Below are positions 1 through 6,489 of a DNA stretch of 17,169 bases, piece by piece. This stretch comes from Pseudomonadota bacterium (GTDB lineage Bacteria; Pseudomonadota; Gammaproteobacteria; Xanthomonadales; Xanthomonadaceae). Every line of letters begins with the position of its first letter. Within the stretch, counting starts at the first letter, position 1. The notes under the pieces were generated by a model. That model saw only the letters and a program-made list of their open reading frames with translations. It was not told the DNA's origin and did no database searches. A program made the position numbers and the translations under genes. The stretch lies in NCBI GenBank assembly GCA_023395465.1, contig JAEWZE010000178.1, positions 1-17,169 on the forward strand, given 5' to 3'.

Positions 1-52
1 GCCCCCCCCCGGGCGCGGGCGGGGGGGGCGGGGCCCGGGGCCGGGCGGCGGG
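1..52. other. Pure G/C low-complexity stretch at window edge
   Basis: The first 52 bases contain no A or T, with runs of nine C and eight G. No reading frame or motif is supported. Such sequence is unusual even at this GC content and may be a contig-end artefact; it may also be a real GC-rich spacer downstream of the receptor gene. Confidence 0.6.
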
Positions 53-66
53 ACCACGCCGCCCGG
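41..66 (-). terminator. Strong hairpin downstream of the copper receptor gene
   Basis: A perfect 10-bp inverted repeat (CCGGGCGGCG at 41-50 and its complement at 57-66) encloses a 6-base loop, about 45 bases past the receptor stop codon. Two weaker hairpins (63-78 and 81-96) lie between. No T tract follows on the minus strand, so intrinsic termination is possible but unproven. Confidence 0.4.
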
Positions 67-110
67 ATGAAGCTCCGGTGGCCGCGCCCACGCGGCCCGC
101 GCAGGCGCCC

Positions 111-2177
111 CTAGAGGCTGGCGCTGAGCTTGACCCATGCGGTGCGGCCCGGCTCGTGGATCCGCACCGGGTCGGCCGGGTAGCCGAAGGCACTGTTGCC
201 GGCCAGGTTGAGGTGTTCGGCGTAATCGCGGTCGAACAGGTTGTCGATGCCGGCGGCCAGGCGCAGCGTGTCGTTGATGCGCCAGGCGCCGTTGAGCGAG
301 AACACCGCAAAGCCGCTGCTGGGACCCAGGTCGCGGCCGACCACGTTGCCCAGCGCGGGACTGACCCGGTCCTGCGAGGCCACCGCGCGCAGCAGCGCAC
401 TGGCCGACCAGGTGCCGTTGTCGTAACCGGCGTTCAGGCGCGCCTCCAGCGGCGGCATCTGCGGCAGGGCCTGGCCGCTGTCGGCCAGTTCGCCCCACGA
501 GTACGCCACCGTGCCGCCCAGCTTCCAGTGCTCGGCCATGCGCCACTCCACGCCCGCCTCGCCGCCGCGGATGTCCGCATCGGCATTGCGCGCCCGCGTG
601 GTCGTTCCGGCCATGCCGCTCATGTAGTCGAAGGCGATGTAGTCGGTCATGCGCCCGGCGTAGGCCGAGACCCAGGCGTCGACGCGCTTGCCGGCGTAGC
701 GCATGCCGACATCGAGCTGGGTGGTGCGCTCGGGCTGTACGCCGGCGAAGGCGTTGGCCGCGCCGTCGGGGCCGCGAGTGGGCGAGAACAGCTCCCAGTA
801 GTCGGGCATGCGCTGGGTGTGGCCGACGCCGGCGTACCAGCGCAGCGGCTGGCCTTCGATGTCCTGCTCGAAGCGCACGAAGGCCGAAGGCAGCGTTTCC
901 GAACGGGTCTGCCCGGCAGTGGGATTGGGCATCGGCATCATGCCGCCGGTGCTGGCGCGGCGATCCTCGGCCTCGGCGCGGTCCACGCGCGCGCCGGCGA
1001 TCACATGGTTGCGCGCGTCCAGGTGCCAGTGCAGTTCGGCGAAGGCGCCGGCCTGGCGGAAGCGCGCGTCCACCGTCCACGGCTGCGCCAGGTACCGGTC
1101 GCGGCCCATCGCGCTGCGGCGCGCATGGCGGCTGCTGCGCGCGTCCAGGCCTGCGGTCAGGTCCCAGTGTTCGCCGCCGAAGCCCAGCGCCACGCGGCCG
1201 CCGCTGGTGCGATGGGCGACGTTGCTGGCCATCGGCATGGGCATCGTGCCATTGGGGTCCGGATCGCGCAGCGTGTAGTTGTCCATCACGTGGTCGACGT
1301 CGTTGTAGTAGGCGTTCGCGGCGATTTCGCGCAGGCGACCCTCCATGCCCTTCTTCTCGAAGCGCAGGCCGTAGGTGGTGCGGTCGAACTGCGTGCCGTC
1401 CATGCCGCGCCCGGCGTAGCGCGCCTGCCCATCGCCGGTGCCGACGCTGGCTTCCAGCACCGTGTCCGGGTCCGGCGTCCAGCCGATCGCCGCGTCGGCA
1501 TTCCACTTGTCCCAGGCCGAGGGCACGGCACGGCCGGCGCCGTCCTCGTAGTCGCCCGACTCGGACCGGTTGGCAGTCAGCCGTCCATACACCTGCGGGT
1601 TGCCGGCCAGGGCGTTGATCACCTGGTCGTTGCGGCCGTGGCTGGCGAACATGGCGCTGCCGTCCAGGCGCAGGCCGGGTTCGTCGAAGTACGGGATCTC
1701 GCGCTCGAAGCGCACCGTGCCGGCCGAGGCGCCGCCGCCCCACAGCACCGTCTGCGGCCCCTTGACGATGGTCAGCCGGTCGTAGGTTTCCGGCGAGACG
1801 TAGGACATCGCATTGTCCATGCGCGACGGGCAGGCGCCCATCAGGGCGCCGTCGCCGGCGAGCAGGTTCAGGCGCGAGCCGAACTGGCCGCGCAGCACCG
1901 GATCGCCATTGGTGCCGCCGCTGCGCAAGGTGGCGAAACCCGGCACGGTCTTGAGGTAGTCGGCGCCATCGCTGGCCGGCACCGGCTGGCGCGGCAGGCG
2001 CGGATCGGTCACCCAGGTCAGCGAGGCCACCGGGGCCACGCCCACCACGACCAGCGTGTCGAGGTTGACCACGCGCTCTTCCGTCGGCGATGCCGCCTCG
2101 TTCGCGGCCCATGCGACGCCGCCGGCAAGCTGCGCCAGCACGGCCGCCACGCCCAGGTACAACACCTTGCTCTTCAT
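111..2177 (-). CDS. oprC: TonB-dependent copper receptor, OprC/NosA family
   Basis: A 688-residue outer-membrane TonB-dependent receptor for copper uptake. A signal peptide (about residues 1-24, ending AWA) is followed by a TonB-box-like DTLVVVG at 40-46, a plug domain with RGQFGSRLN near 96-104 and GPQTVLWGGG at 140-149, and a long beta-barrel. Both copper-binding signatures described for Pseudomonas OprC are visible: CxxxM (C116, M120) and HxM (H296, M298). There are also Met-rich loops (MPMPM, MMPMP). The ATG at 2177 is chosen because GGAGG (2185-2189, minus strand) precedes it by 7 bases and the signal peptide begins there; an upstream in-frame ATG at 2312 would add 45 residues unlike a signal sequence. 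The gene is divergent from a small Cys-tailed protein. Family assignment is strong; copper specificity is inferred from the motifs. Confidence 0.93.
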   Translation of the reverse strand: MKSKVLYLGVAAVLAQLAGGVAWAANEAASPTEERVVNLDTLVVVGVAPVASLTWVTDPRLPRQPVPASDGADYLKTVPGFATLRSGGTNGDPVLRGQFGSRLNLLAGDGALMGACPSRMDNAMSYVSPETYDRLTIVKGPQTVLWGGGASAGTVRFEREIPYFDEPGLRLDGSAMFASHGRNDQVINALAGNPQVYGRLTANRSESGDYEDGAGRAVPSAWDKWNADAAIGWTPDPDTVLEASVGTGDGQARYAGRGMDGTQFDRTTYGLRFEKKGMEGRLREIAANAYYNDVDHVMDNYTLRDPDPNGTMPMPMASNVAHRTSGGRVALGFGGEHWDLTAGLDARSSRHARRSAMGRDRYLAQPWTVDARFRQAGAFAELHWHLDARNHVIAGARVDRAEAEDRRASTGGMMPMPNPTAGQTRSETLPSAFVRFEQDIEGQPLRWYAGVGHTQRMPDYWELFSPTRGPDGAANAFAGVQPERTTQLDVGMRYAGKRVDAWVSAYAGRMTDYIAFDYMSGMAGTTTRARNADADIRGGEAGVEWRMAEHWKLGGTVAYSWGELADSGQALPQMPPLEARLNAGYDNGTWSASALLRAVASQDRVSPALGNVVGRDLGPSSGFAVFSLNGAWRINDTLRLAAGIDNLFDRDYAEHLNLAGNSAFGYPADPVRIHEPGRTAWVKLSASL

Positions 2178-2231
2178 CTCTGATCCTCCGTTCGTGGCGC
2201 CATTGCAGCGCGGTTCGATACGGCGGGGAAT

Positions 2232-2244
2232 GGACAAAATGTCC
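2232..2244. promoter_or_regulatory. Inverted repeat GGACA-N3-TGTCC
   Basis: A perfect 5-bp inverted repeat with an AAA centre lies 55 bases upstream of the receptor start codon, in the locally most AT-rich part of the spacer. It could be an operator for the receptor gene. I cannot match it to a named regulator. Confidence 0.35.
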
Positions 2245-2260
2245 GGATTCGGAGCGGTCT

Positions 2261-2272
2261 TGACCTGGGTCA
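2261..2272. promoter_or_regulatory. Inverted repeat TGACC-N2-GGTCA
   Basis: A perfect 5-bp inverted repeat lies in the divergent spacer between the receptor and the small Cys-tailed gene. It is symmetric like a dimeric repressor or activator site, but no family is assigned. Confidence 0.3.
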
Positions 2273-2298
2273 CGGGCCGCGCATCCGGCGCCCGTCGA

Positions 2299-2312
2299 CT
2301 GATCCAGATCAA
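2299..2312. promoter_or_regulatory. FNR/Anr-type box in the divergent copper spacer
   Basis: CTGAT-CCAG-ATCAA matches 9 of 10 defined positions of the FNR/Anr consensus TTGAT-N4-ATCAA. Its centre is about 86 bases from the start of the plus-strand small gene and about 128 bases from the receptor start. Pseudomonas oprC is known to be induced anaerobically through ANR, so oxygen-responsive control of the receptor is plausible. A single short motif can also arise by chance. Confidence 0.5.
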
Positions 2313-2391
2313 GGCGGGCGGAGGCGGCGGCGCACATGCTGGCGCAGCCGTCGGCCATGGCCGTCACCGTCATCGTTACCGAGGAAGCCCC

Positions 2392-2631
2392 ATGCAATTC
2401 CACGTACAGCTCGACACCGGCCGCATCGACCTGGCCTCGCTGGAGCAGCAGCTGCAGTCGCAGGATCCGTCGGCGCTGGCCGACTTCGATGCGCTCAGCC
2501 GCACCCTGCGCCTCTCGACCACGCTGGCCGAAGGCGACATCGCCGCGGGCCTGGCTCGCGCCGGCATCGCGGTGCCGGAGCAGGCGATCGAACGCCAGGC
2601 CTCGACCTGCTGCGGCGGCTGCGGCGGCTGA
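2392..2631 (+). CDS. Small HMA-like protein with C-terminal CCGGCGG tail
   Basis: A 79-residue cytoplasmic protein with no signal peptide. GAGGAAG lies 4 bases before the ATG and sets the start. The order of predicted elements (strand QFHVQL, helix ASLEQQLQ, strand LADFDA, strand TLRLST, helix EGDIAAGLARAGI) resembles the ferredoxin-like fold of heavy-metal-associated domains. The usual CxxC loop after the first strand is absent. Instead all three Cys sit at the extreme C terminus, in STCCGGCGG. The gene is divergent from the copper receptor and shares its regulatory spacer, which suggests a role in copper binding, sensing or delivery. A leader-plus-core RiPP precursor is a less likely alternative, since no maturation enzyme is in the window. 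That it is a gene is fairly secure; its function is inferred. Confidence 0.72.
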   Translation: MQFHVQLDTGRIDLASLEQQLQSQDPSALADFDALSRTLRLSTTLAEGDIAAGLARAGIAVPEQAIERQASTCCGGCGG

Positions 2632-2842
2632 GGCGCGCGCCGCGGCAGTCCGCCCTCGCGGGCGAAAACTCGCAGCGAAGCCCTCGCGAACTACCCGACC
2701 CGCAAGCCCGGGTCACCTGCACGCGTCTGTGCGATGCGATGCGCTGCGCGCGCCGGTCACAAGCGCAGCCGTTCCCCTCCGTCGCGCATGACGCCTGCGC
2801 CGATCCGCATCGCATGCGGGCCGGCAGCACGGCTTTCCCGCA

Positions 2843-2861
2843 GGCGGCCGGTCCGGCCGCC
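2843..2861 (-). terminator. Hairpin at the end of glmS, in a convergent spacer
   Basis: A 9-bp perfect inverted repeat, GGCGGCCGG and its complement around a single T, begins 5 bases past the glmS stop codon. A second hairpin, CCGCAT-CGC-ATGCGG, is at 2805-2819. There is no T tract. The 235-bp spacer (2632-2866) separates two convergent genes, so either hairpin could serve both. I see no other feature in it. Confidence 0.4.
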
Positions 2862-2866
2862 GCGGC

Positions 2867-4696
2867 CTATTCGACCGTGACCGCCTTGGCCAGGTTGCGC
2901 GGCTTGTCCACGTCGGTGCCGCGTGCCAGCGCGACGTGGTAGGCCAGCATCTGCACCGGGATGGTGTGCACGATCGGACTGAGCACGCCGACATGGCGCG
3001 GCGTGCGGATCACGTGCACGCCCTCGGACTCGCTGAAGTTGCTGTCGGCATCGGTGAACACGAACAGCTCGCCGCCGCGCGCGCGCACTTCCTGCATGTT
3101 CGACTTCACCTTCTCCAGCAGGCCGTCGTTGGGCGCGATCACGACGACCGGCATCGCCGCATCCACCAGCGCCAGCGGGCCGTGCTTGAGCTCGCCGGCC
3201 GGATAGGCCTCGGCGTGGATGTAGGAGATTTCCTTGAGCTTGAGCGCGCCTTCCAGCGCGATCGGATAGTGCACGCCGCGACCGAGGAACAAGGCATGCT
3301 GCTTCGGTGCGAAGCGTTCGGCCCATGAGGCGATCTGCGGCTCCAGGTTGAGCGCGTGCTGGATGCTGCCGGGCAGGTGGCGCAGCGCCTCGATGTATCC
3401 GGCTTCCTTCTCCGCGTCGAGTCGGCCGTTCAACTTGGCCAGCGTGGCGGCCAGCGCGAACAGGCCCACCAGCTGGGTGGTGAACGCCTTGGTCGACGCC
3501 ACGCCGATCTCGGCGCCTGCGCGGGTGTAGAAGACCAGCCTGCTGGCGCGTGGGATCGCGCTCTCGGGCACGTTGCAGATCGACAGCGTGTGCTCGTGCC
3601 CCAGCGACTTGGCGTACTTGAGCGCTTCCATCGTGTCGAGCGTCTCGCCCGACTGGGAGATGGTGACGATCAGGTGCCTCGGGTTCGCCACCGCCTTGCG
3701 ATAGCGATATTCGCTGGCGATCTCGACGCTGCAGGGCAGGCCGCCGATCGACTCGATCCAGTAGCGCGCGACCGATCCGGCATAGAAGCTGGTGCCGCAG
3801 GCGAGGATCTGCACGCCCTCCACCTCGCGCAGGACTCCTTCGGCGTTCTTGCCGAACAGCGCCGGCTCGAAGCCGTTGGCGTCGATGATCGCTTCGAGCG
3901 TGTCGCCGATGGCGCGCGGCTGCTCGTGGATCTCCTTCTGCATGAAGTGCCGGTAGGGGCCGAGCTCGAGCGACGCCAGCGAAACGTCCGACAGGTGCTC
4001 GTCGCGTTCGACCTGCGCATCCTGCGCGTCGTACACGCGCACGCCGTCGCGGGTGATCTCGGCGGTGTCGCCCTCCTCAAGGAAGATCACGCGGCGCGTG
4101 GCCTGCAGGATCGCCGAGACGTCGGAGGCCACGAAATTCTCGCCCTCGCCCAGTCCCACCAGCAGCGGGCAGCCCATGCGGGCGACCACCATGCGGCCGG
4201 GCTCCTTGCGGCTGATCACCGCCAGCGCGTAGGCGCCGTGCAGTTCCTTGACCGCGCGCTGCAGCGCGCCGAGCAGGTCGTCGCCGGACGCGAGGTAGTG
4301 GTGGATCAAGTGCGCGATCACCTCGGTGTCGGTCTGCGACTCGAACGCGTAGCCGAGCTGCTGCAGGCGCGCGCGCTGCTCCTCGTGGTTCTCGATGATG
4401 CCGTTGTGCACCAGCGCCACGCCGTGGCTGATGTGCGGGTGCGCATTGGCTTCGGTGACGCCGCCGTGCGTGGCCCAGCGGGTGTGGCCGATGCCGAGCG
4501 TCGCGTGCACGCCCTCGCCCTGCGCGGCGGCCTCCATCTCGGCCACGCGCCCGGTGCGGCGCACGCGGCGCACGTCGCCATCGGCGACCAGGGCGATGCC
4601 GGCGGAGTCGTAGCCGCGGTATTCCAGACGCTTCAGCCCGTCGATCAGGACGGGAACCACATCGCGATCCGCGATCGCGCCGACGATGCCGCACAT
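2867..4696 (-). CDS. glmS: Glutamine--fructose-6-phosphate aminotransferase (isomerizing)
   Basis: GlmS makes glucosamine-6-phosphate from fructose-6-phosphate and glutamine, the first committed step to UDP-GlcNAc for peptidoglycan and LPS. It has 609 residues, the same length as the E. coli enzyme. The N-terminal glutaminase begins MCGIVGA, so Cys2 is the nucleophile after Met removal. HTRWATHG (71-78), HNGIIEN (97-103) and QTDTEV (121-126) follow. Two SIS sugar-isomerase domains contain CGTSFYAGS and GRGVHYPIALEGALKLKE, and the C terminus ends LAKAVTVE, with the fructose-6-phosphate-binding lysine. The start is fixed by the required MCG; GAGGAG lies 10 bases upstream (4707-4712). In-frame codons upstream of this ATG are spurious. 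It is divergent from the ABC adaptor gene. Confidence 0.97.
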   Translation of the reverse strand: MCGIVGAIADRDVVPVLIDGLKRLEYRGYDSAGIALVADGDVRRVRRTGRVAEMEAAAQGEGVHATLGIGHTRWATHGGVTEANAHPHISHGVALVHNGIIENHEEQRARLQQLGYAFESQTDTEVIAHLIHHYLASGDDLLGALQRAVKELHGAYALAVISRKEPGRMVVARMGCPLLVGLGEGENFVASDVSAILQATRRVIFLEEGDTAEITRDGVRVYDAQDAQVERDEHLSDVSLASLELGPYRHFMQKEIHEQPRAIGDTLEAIIDANGFEPALFGKNAEGVLREVEGVQILACGTSFYAGSVARYWIESIGGLPCSVEIASEYRYRKAVANPRHLIVTISQSGETLDTMEALKYAKSLGHEHTLSICNVPESAIPRASRLVFYTRAGAEIGVASTKAFTTQLVGLFALAATLAKLNGRLDAEKEAGYIEALRHLPGSIQHALNLEPQIASWAERFAPKQHALFLGRGVHYPIALEGALKLKEISYIHAEAYPAGELKHGPLALVDAAMPVVVIAPNDGLLEKVKSNMQEVRARGGELFVFTDADSNFSESEGVHVIRTPRHVGVLSPIVHTIPVQMLAYHVALARGTDVDKPRNLAKAVTVE

Positions 4697-4724
4697 GTAT
4701 CCGCTACTCCTCGATTGTCCAGCA

Positions 4725-4730
4725 AGTCTA
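4725..4730 (-). promoter_or_regulatory. Possible -10 element of glmS
   Basis: On the minus strand TAGACT (4 of 6 matches to TATAAT) lies 28 bases upstream of the glmS ATG. No good -35 hexamer is visible at normal spacing. The expected -35 region, about 4748-4753, lies inside the paired activator repeats. Confidence 0.3.
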
Positions 4731-4742
4731 CGGGAAAGCGCC

Positions 4743-4775
4743 GTCCGTCCGGACACGAGCGGCGTCCGCCCGGAC
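4743..4775. promoter_or_regulatory. Tandem upstream activator sites (GTCCG-N2-CGGAC, two copies)
   Basis: Two perfect inverted repeats, at 4743-4754 (centre TC) and 4764-4775 (centre CC), have identical arms and are followed by the same ACA... context. They are 21 bp apart start to start, two helical turns, so bound dimers would sit on one face of DNA. They lie about 72-104 bp upstream of the start predicted from the sigma-54 promoter at 4821-4835, the normal place for NtrC-class enhancer sites. The likely ligand is the response regulator at 10386-11729. Confidence 0.7.
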
Positions 4776-4802
4776 ACCGGCCGCATTGGCATTTCGCAGT
4801 CC

Positions 4803-4815
4803 AATCATGCACTTG
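4803..4815 (+). promoter_or_regulatory. IHF-like site between enhancer and sigma-54 promoter
   Basis: AATCAT-GCAC-TTG matches the IHF consensus WATCAR-N4-TTR at all but one defined position. It lies between the paired activator sites and the -24 element, where IHF bending often helps sigma-54 activators reach the polymerase. The motif is short and degenerate, so this is tentative. Confidence 0.4.
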
Positions 4816-4820
4816 GAGGT

Positions 4821-4835
4821 TGGCACGGTGATTGC
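4821..4835 (+). promoter_or_regulatory. Sigma-54 (RpoN) -24/-12 promoter of the ABC cluster
   Basis: TGGCACG-GTGA-TTGC matches the sigma-54 consensus TGGCACG-N4-TTGC exactly, preceded by T. The invariant GG (4822-4823) and GC (4834-4835) are separated by exactly 10 bases. Transcription would start near 4847, 28 bases before the adaptor ATG. It stands immediately upstream of a cluster that encodes its own sigma-54 activator. Confidence 0.85.
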
Positions 4836-4874
4836 GTGCAACCCCCGTACGCCTTCCTGCATCCAGATCCAGAC

Positions 4875-6170
4875 ATGGACATCCAAGCCCGCATCCGCGA
4901 CACCTCCGCCCAGGACCAGGTCCTGGCCAGCCCGACCGGGCTGCGCCGCGTGCCCAGGACCTGGCTGCTGGCCGGTGGCGCGGCGCTGGCCATCGCCGCG
5001 CTGGTGGCGTGGGTCGCCAGCGGTTGGGCCTCGGGCAGTTCGTCCTACGACGCCTCGCGCGTGCGCATCGCCGAGGTGACCCGCGGCGACCTGGTGCGCG
5101 ACCTGTCCGCGGACGGTCGCGTGATCACCGCCAACAGCCCCACGCTGTACGCGATCGCCGGTGGCACCGTGTCGCTCAAGGTCGTGGCCGGCGACGTGGT
5201 CGAGGCCGGGCAGGAGCTGGCCGTGATCGACAGCCCCGAGCTGCGCAGCCGGCTGGTGCAGGAGGAATCCACCCTGGCCAGCCTGGAAGGCGAAGCCAGC
5301 CGTGCCGTGCTCGATGCGCAGCTCACCCGCTCCGAGGCGCAGAAGCTGCTCGACCAGGCGCAGATCGACCACACCGCCGCGCAGCGCGACGTCGAACGCT
5401 ACCAGCGCGCCTTCGAAGGCGGCGCTGTGTCGAAGAACGAGTACGACCGCGCGCTCGACGGCCTGAAGAAGGCCGACCTGGGCCTGGCCGCGGCGCGCAG
5501 GGACTTCTCGCTGCAGGGCCAGGGCGCCGGCATCGACGCGCGCAACAAGCGCCTGCTGGCCGACCGCCAGCAGGCGGTGGTGGCCGAGCTGCGCCGCCAG
5601 GTCGACGCGCTCACCCTGCGCGCGCCGTTCGACGGCCAGGTGGGCCAGGTGCAGGTCGCGCAGGGCACCAACGTCGCGATCAACGCACCGGTGCTTGGCG
5701 TGATCGACCTGAGCGTGTTCGAGGTCGAGATCCGCGTGCCGGAAAGCTTCGCCCGCGACCTCGCCATCGGCGTGCCCGCGCAGGTCACCAGTTCCGGCAC
5801 CCGCTACGCGGCCAAGGTCGCGGCGGTGTCGCCGGAAGTGGTCAACGGCGAGGTCACCGCGCGGCTGCGCTTCGAGCAGGACCAGCAGCCGCCGAACCTG
5901 CGCCAGAACCAGCGCCTGTCCGCGCGCATCGTGCTGGACACGCGCGAGGACGTGCTGATGGTCGAGCGTGGCCCGTTCCTGGAACAGGACGGCGGCCGCA
6001 TCGCCTGGGTGGTCGAGGGCAGCAGTGCCACCCGCCGCCCGATCCAGGCCGGGGCCAGCAGCCTCAACGCCGTGGAAATCGTGTCGGGACTGCGGGAAGG
6101 CGAGCGCATCGTCGTCTCGGGCACCGACCAGTTCGCCAACGCGGACCGCGTCCGCATCTCGGGACAATGA
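4875..6170 (+). CDS. Periplasmic adaptor of an ABC exporter (HlyD/MacA-like)
   Basis: A 431-residue membrane-fusion protein that should link the inner-membrane ABC transporter to an outer-membrane channel. A cytoplasmic N terminus is followed by one membrane anchor (about 29-49), then a lipoyl-like half domain (YAIAGGTVSLKVVAGDVVEAG, split here by function only), a long Ala/Gln/Glu-rich coiled-coil hairpin (about 120-240), the returning half domain (LRAPFDGQVGQV) and beta-barrel and membrane-proximal domains ending in GERIVVSGTDQF. The ATG at 4875 is the first start with the N-terminal anchor at a sensible place; no convincing Shine-Dalgarno precedes it. It is first in the sigma-54-driven cluster and is followed after 1 base by the next gene. 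No TolC homologue is in the window. Confidence 0.9.
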   Translation: MDIQARIRDTSAQDQVLASPTGLRRVPRTWLLAGGAALAIAALVAWVASGWASGSSSYDASRVRIAEVTRGDLVRDLSADGRVITANSPTLYAIAGGTVSLKVVAGDVVEAGQELAVIDSPELRSRLVQEESTLASLEGEASRAVLDAQLTRSEAQKLLDQAQIDHTAAQRDVERYQRAFEGGAVSKNEYDRALDGLKKADLGLAAARRDFSLQGQGAGIDARNKRLLADRQQAVVAELRRQVDALTLRAPFDGQVGQVQVAQGTNVAINAPVLGVIDLSVFEVEIRVPESFARDLAIGVPAQVTSSGTRYAAKVAAVSPEVVNGEVTARLRFEQDQQPPNLRQNQRLSARIVLDTREDVLMVERGPFLEQDGGRIAWVVEGSSATRRPIQAGASSLNAVEIVSGLREGERIVVSGTDQFANADRVRISGQ

Positions 6171-6171
6171 C

Positions 6172-6381
6172 ATGCACACCTTCCCCCACTTCCCCTCCCG
6201 TCCGCACTGGACCGCCCAGCAGCTGACCGATGCGGTCCCGCTGCGCCTGCACGAGCTGTACGTGTTCGACGCCTCGGTCGACGGCGCAAGCCGCGCCGCC
6301 AACGGCGAGCGCAGGGCGCGCCCGGCGCCGGACCACTACGTCGCGCGCTCGCAGCTGCCGGCCCGCTTCGGCGTCGGCTGA
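6172..6381 (+). CDS. Hypothetical 69-residue protein within the ABC cluster
   Basis: I do not recognise this protein. Its ATG lies 1 base after the adaptor stop, so translation is probably coupled. Nearly every codon ends in G or C, as in the neighbouring genes, which supports real coding. The product has no signal peptide or membrane segment. It is rich in His and Arg, with HTFPHFPSRPHW at the N terminus, a central LRLHELYVFDAS and an Arg/Ala/Pro-rich C terminus. A 108-bp gap follows before the ATPase. It could be an accessory or regulatory peptide of the transporter. Confidence 0.55.
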   Translation: MHTFPHFPSRPHWTAQQLTDAVPLRLHELYVFDASVDGASRAANGERRARPAPDHYVARSQLPARFGVG

Positions 6382-6489
6382 GCCCGCCCCGCCTTCATCC
6401 CGGCTGCCGCCCGCGCCCGACTCTCTCCGGGCACGACGCGGCGGCGGGATGGTCTTCCTCTTCCCAGCAGCGCTTCGAAGGAATCCACC

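Noticed and set aside
78..2183. Long open frame of about 700 codons on the plus strand across the copper receptor
   Set aside because: It is antisense to a receptor with clear plug and barrel motifs. Its His/Arg/Ala/Gly-rich product is typical of shadow frames in high-GC DNA. The same applies to long frames opposite glmS, the adaptor, the regulator, the kinase and glmU.
2240..2250. GTCCGGA in the copper spacer as an activator half-site
   Set aside because: Only one arm fits GTCCG-N2-CGGAC and there is no -24/-12 promoter in this spacer.
2178..2312. Upstream ATG that would lengthen the receptor by 45 residues
   Set aside because: The extension is not a signal sequence, and GGAGG plus a signal peptide mark the start at 2177. 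The extension would also cover the FNR-like box.
2632..2866. Possible extra gene between the Cys-tailed protein and glmS
   Set aside because: Open frames here have no Shine-Dalgarno, run into glmS in antisense or overlap the neighbours, and give Arg-rich products without recognisable sequence.
4810..4874. Earlier start codons for the adaptor gene, in frame from 4686
   Set aside because: They lie at or upstream of the sigma-54 promoter and would encode a long extension ahead of the membrane anchor. The ATG at 4875 fits the predicted transcript start near 4847.
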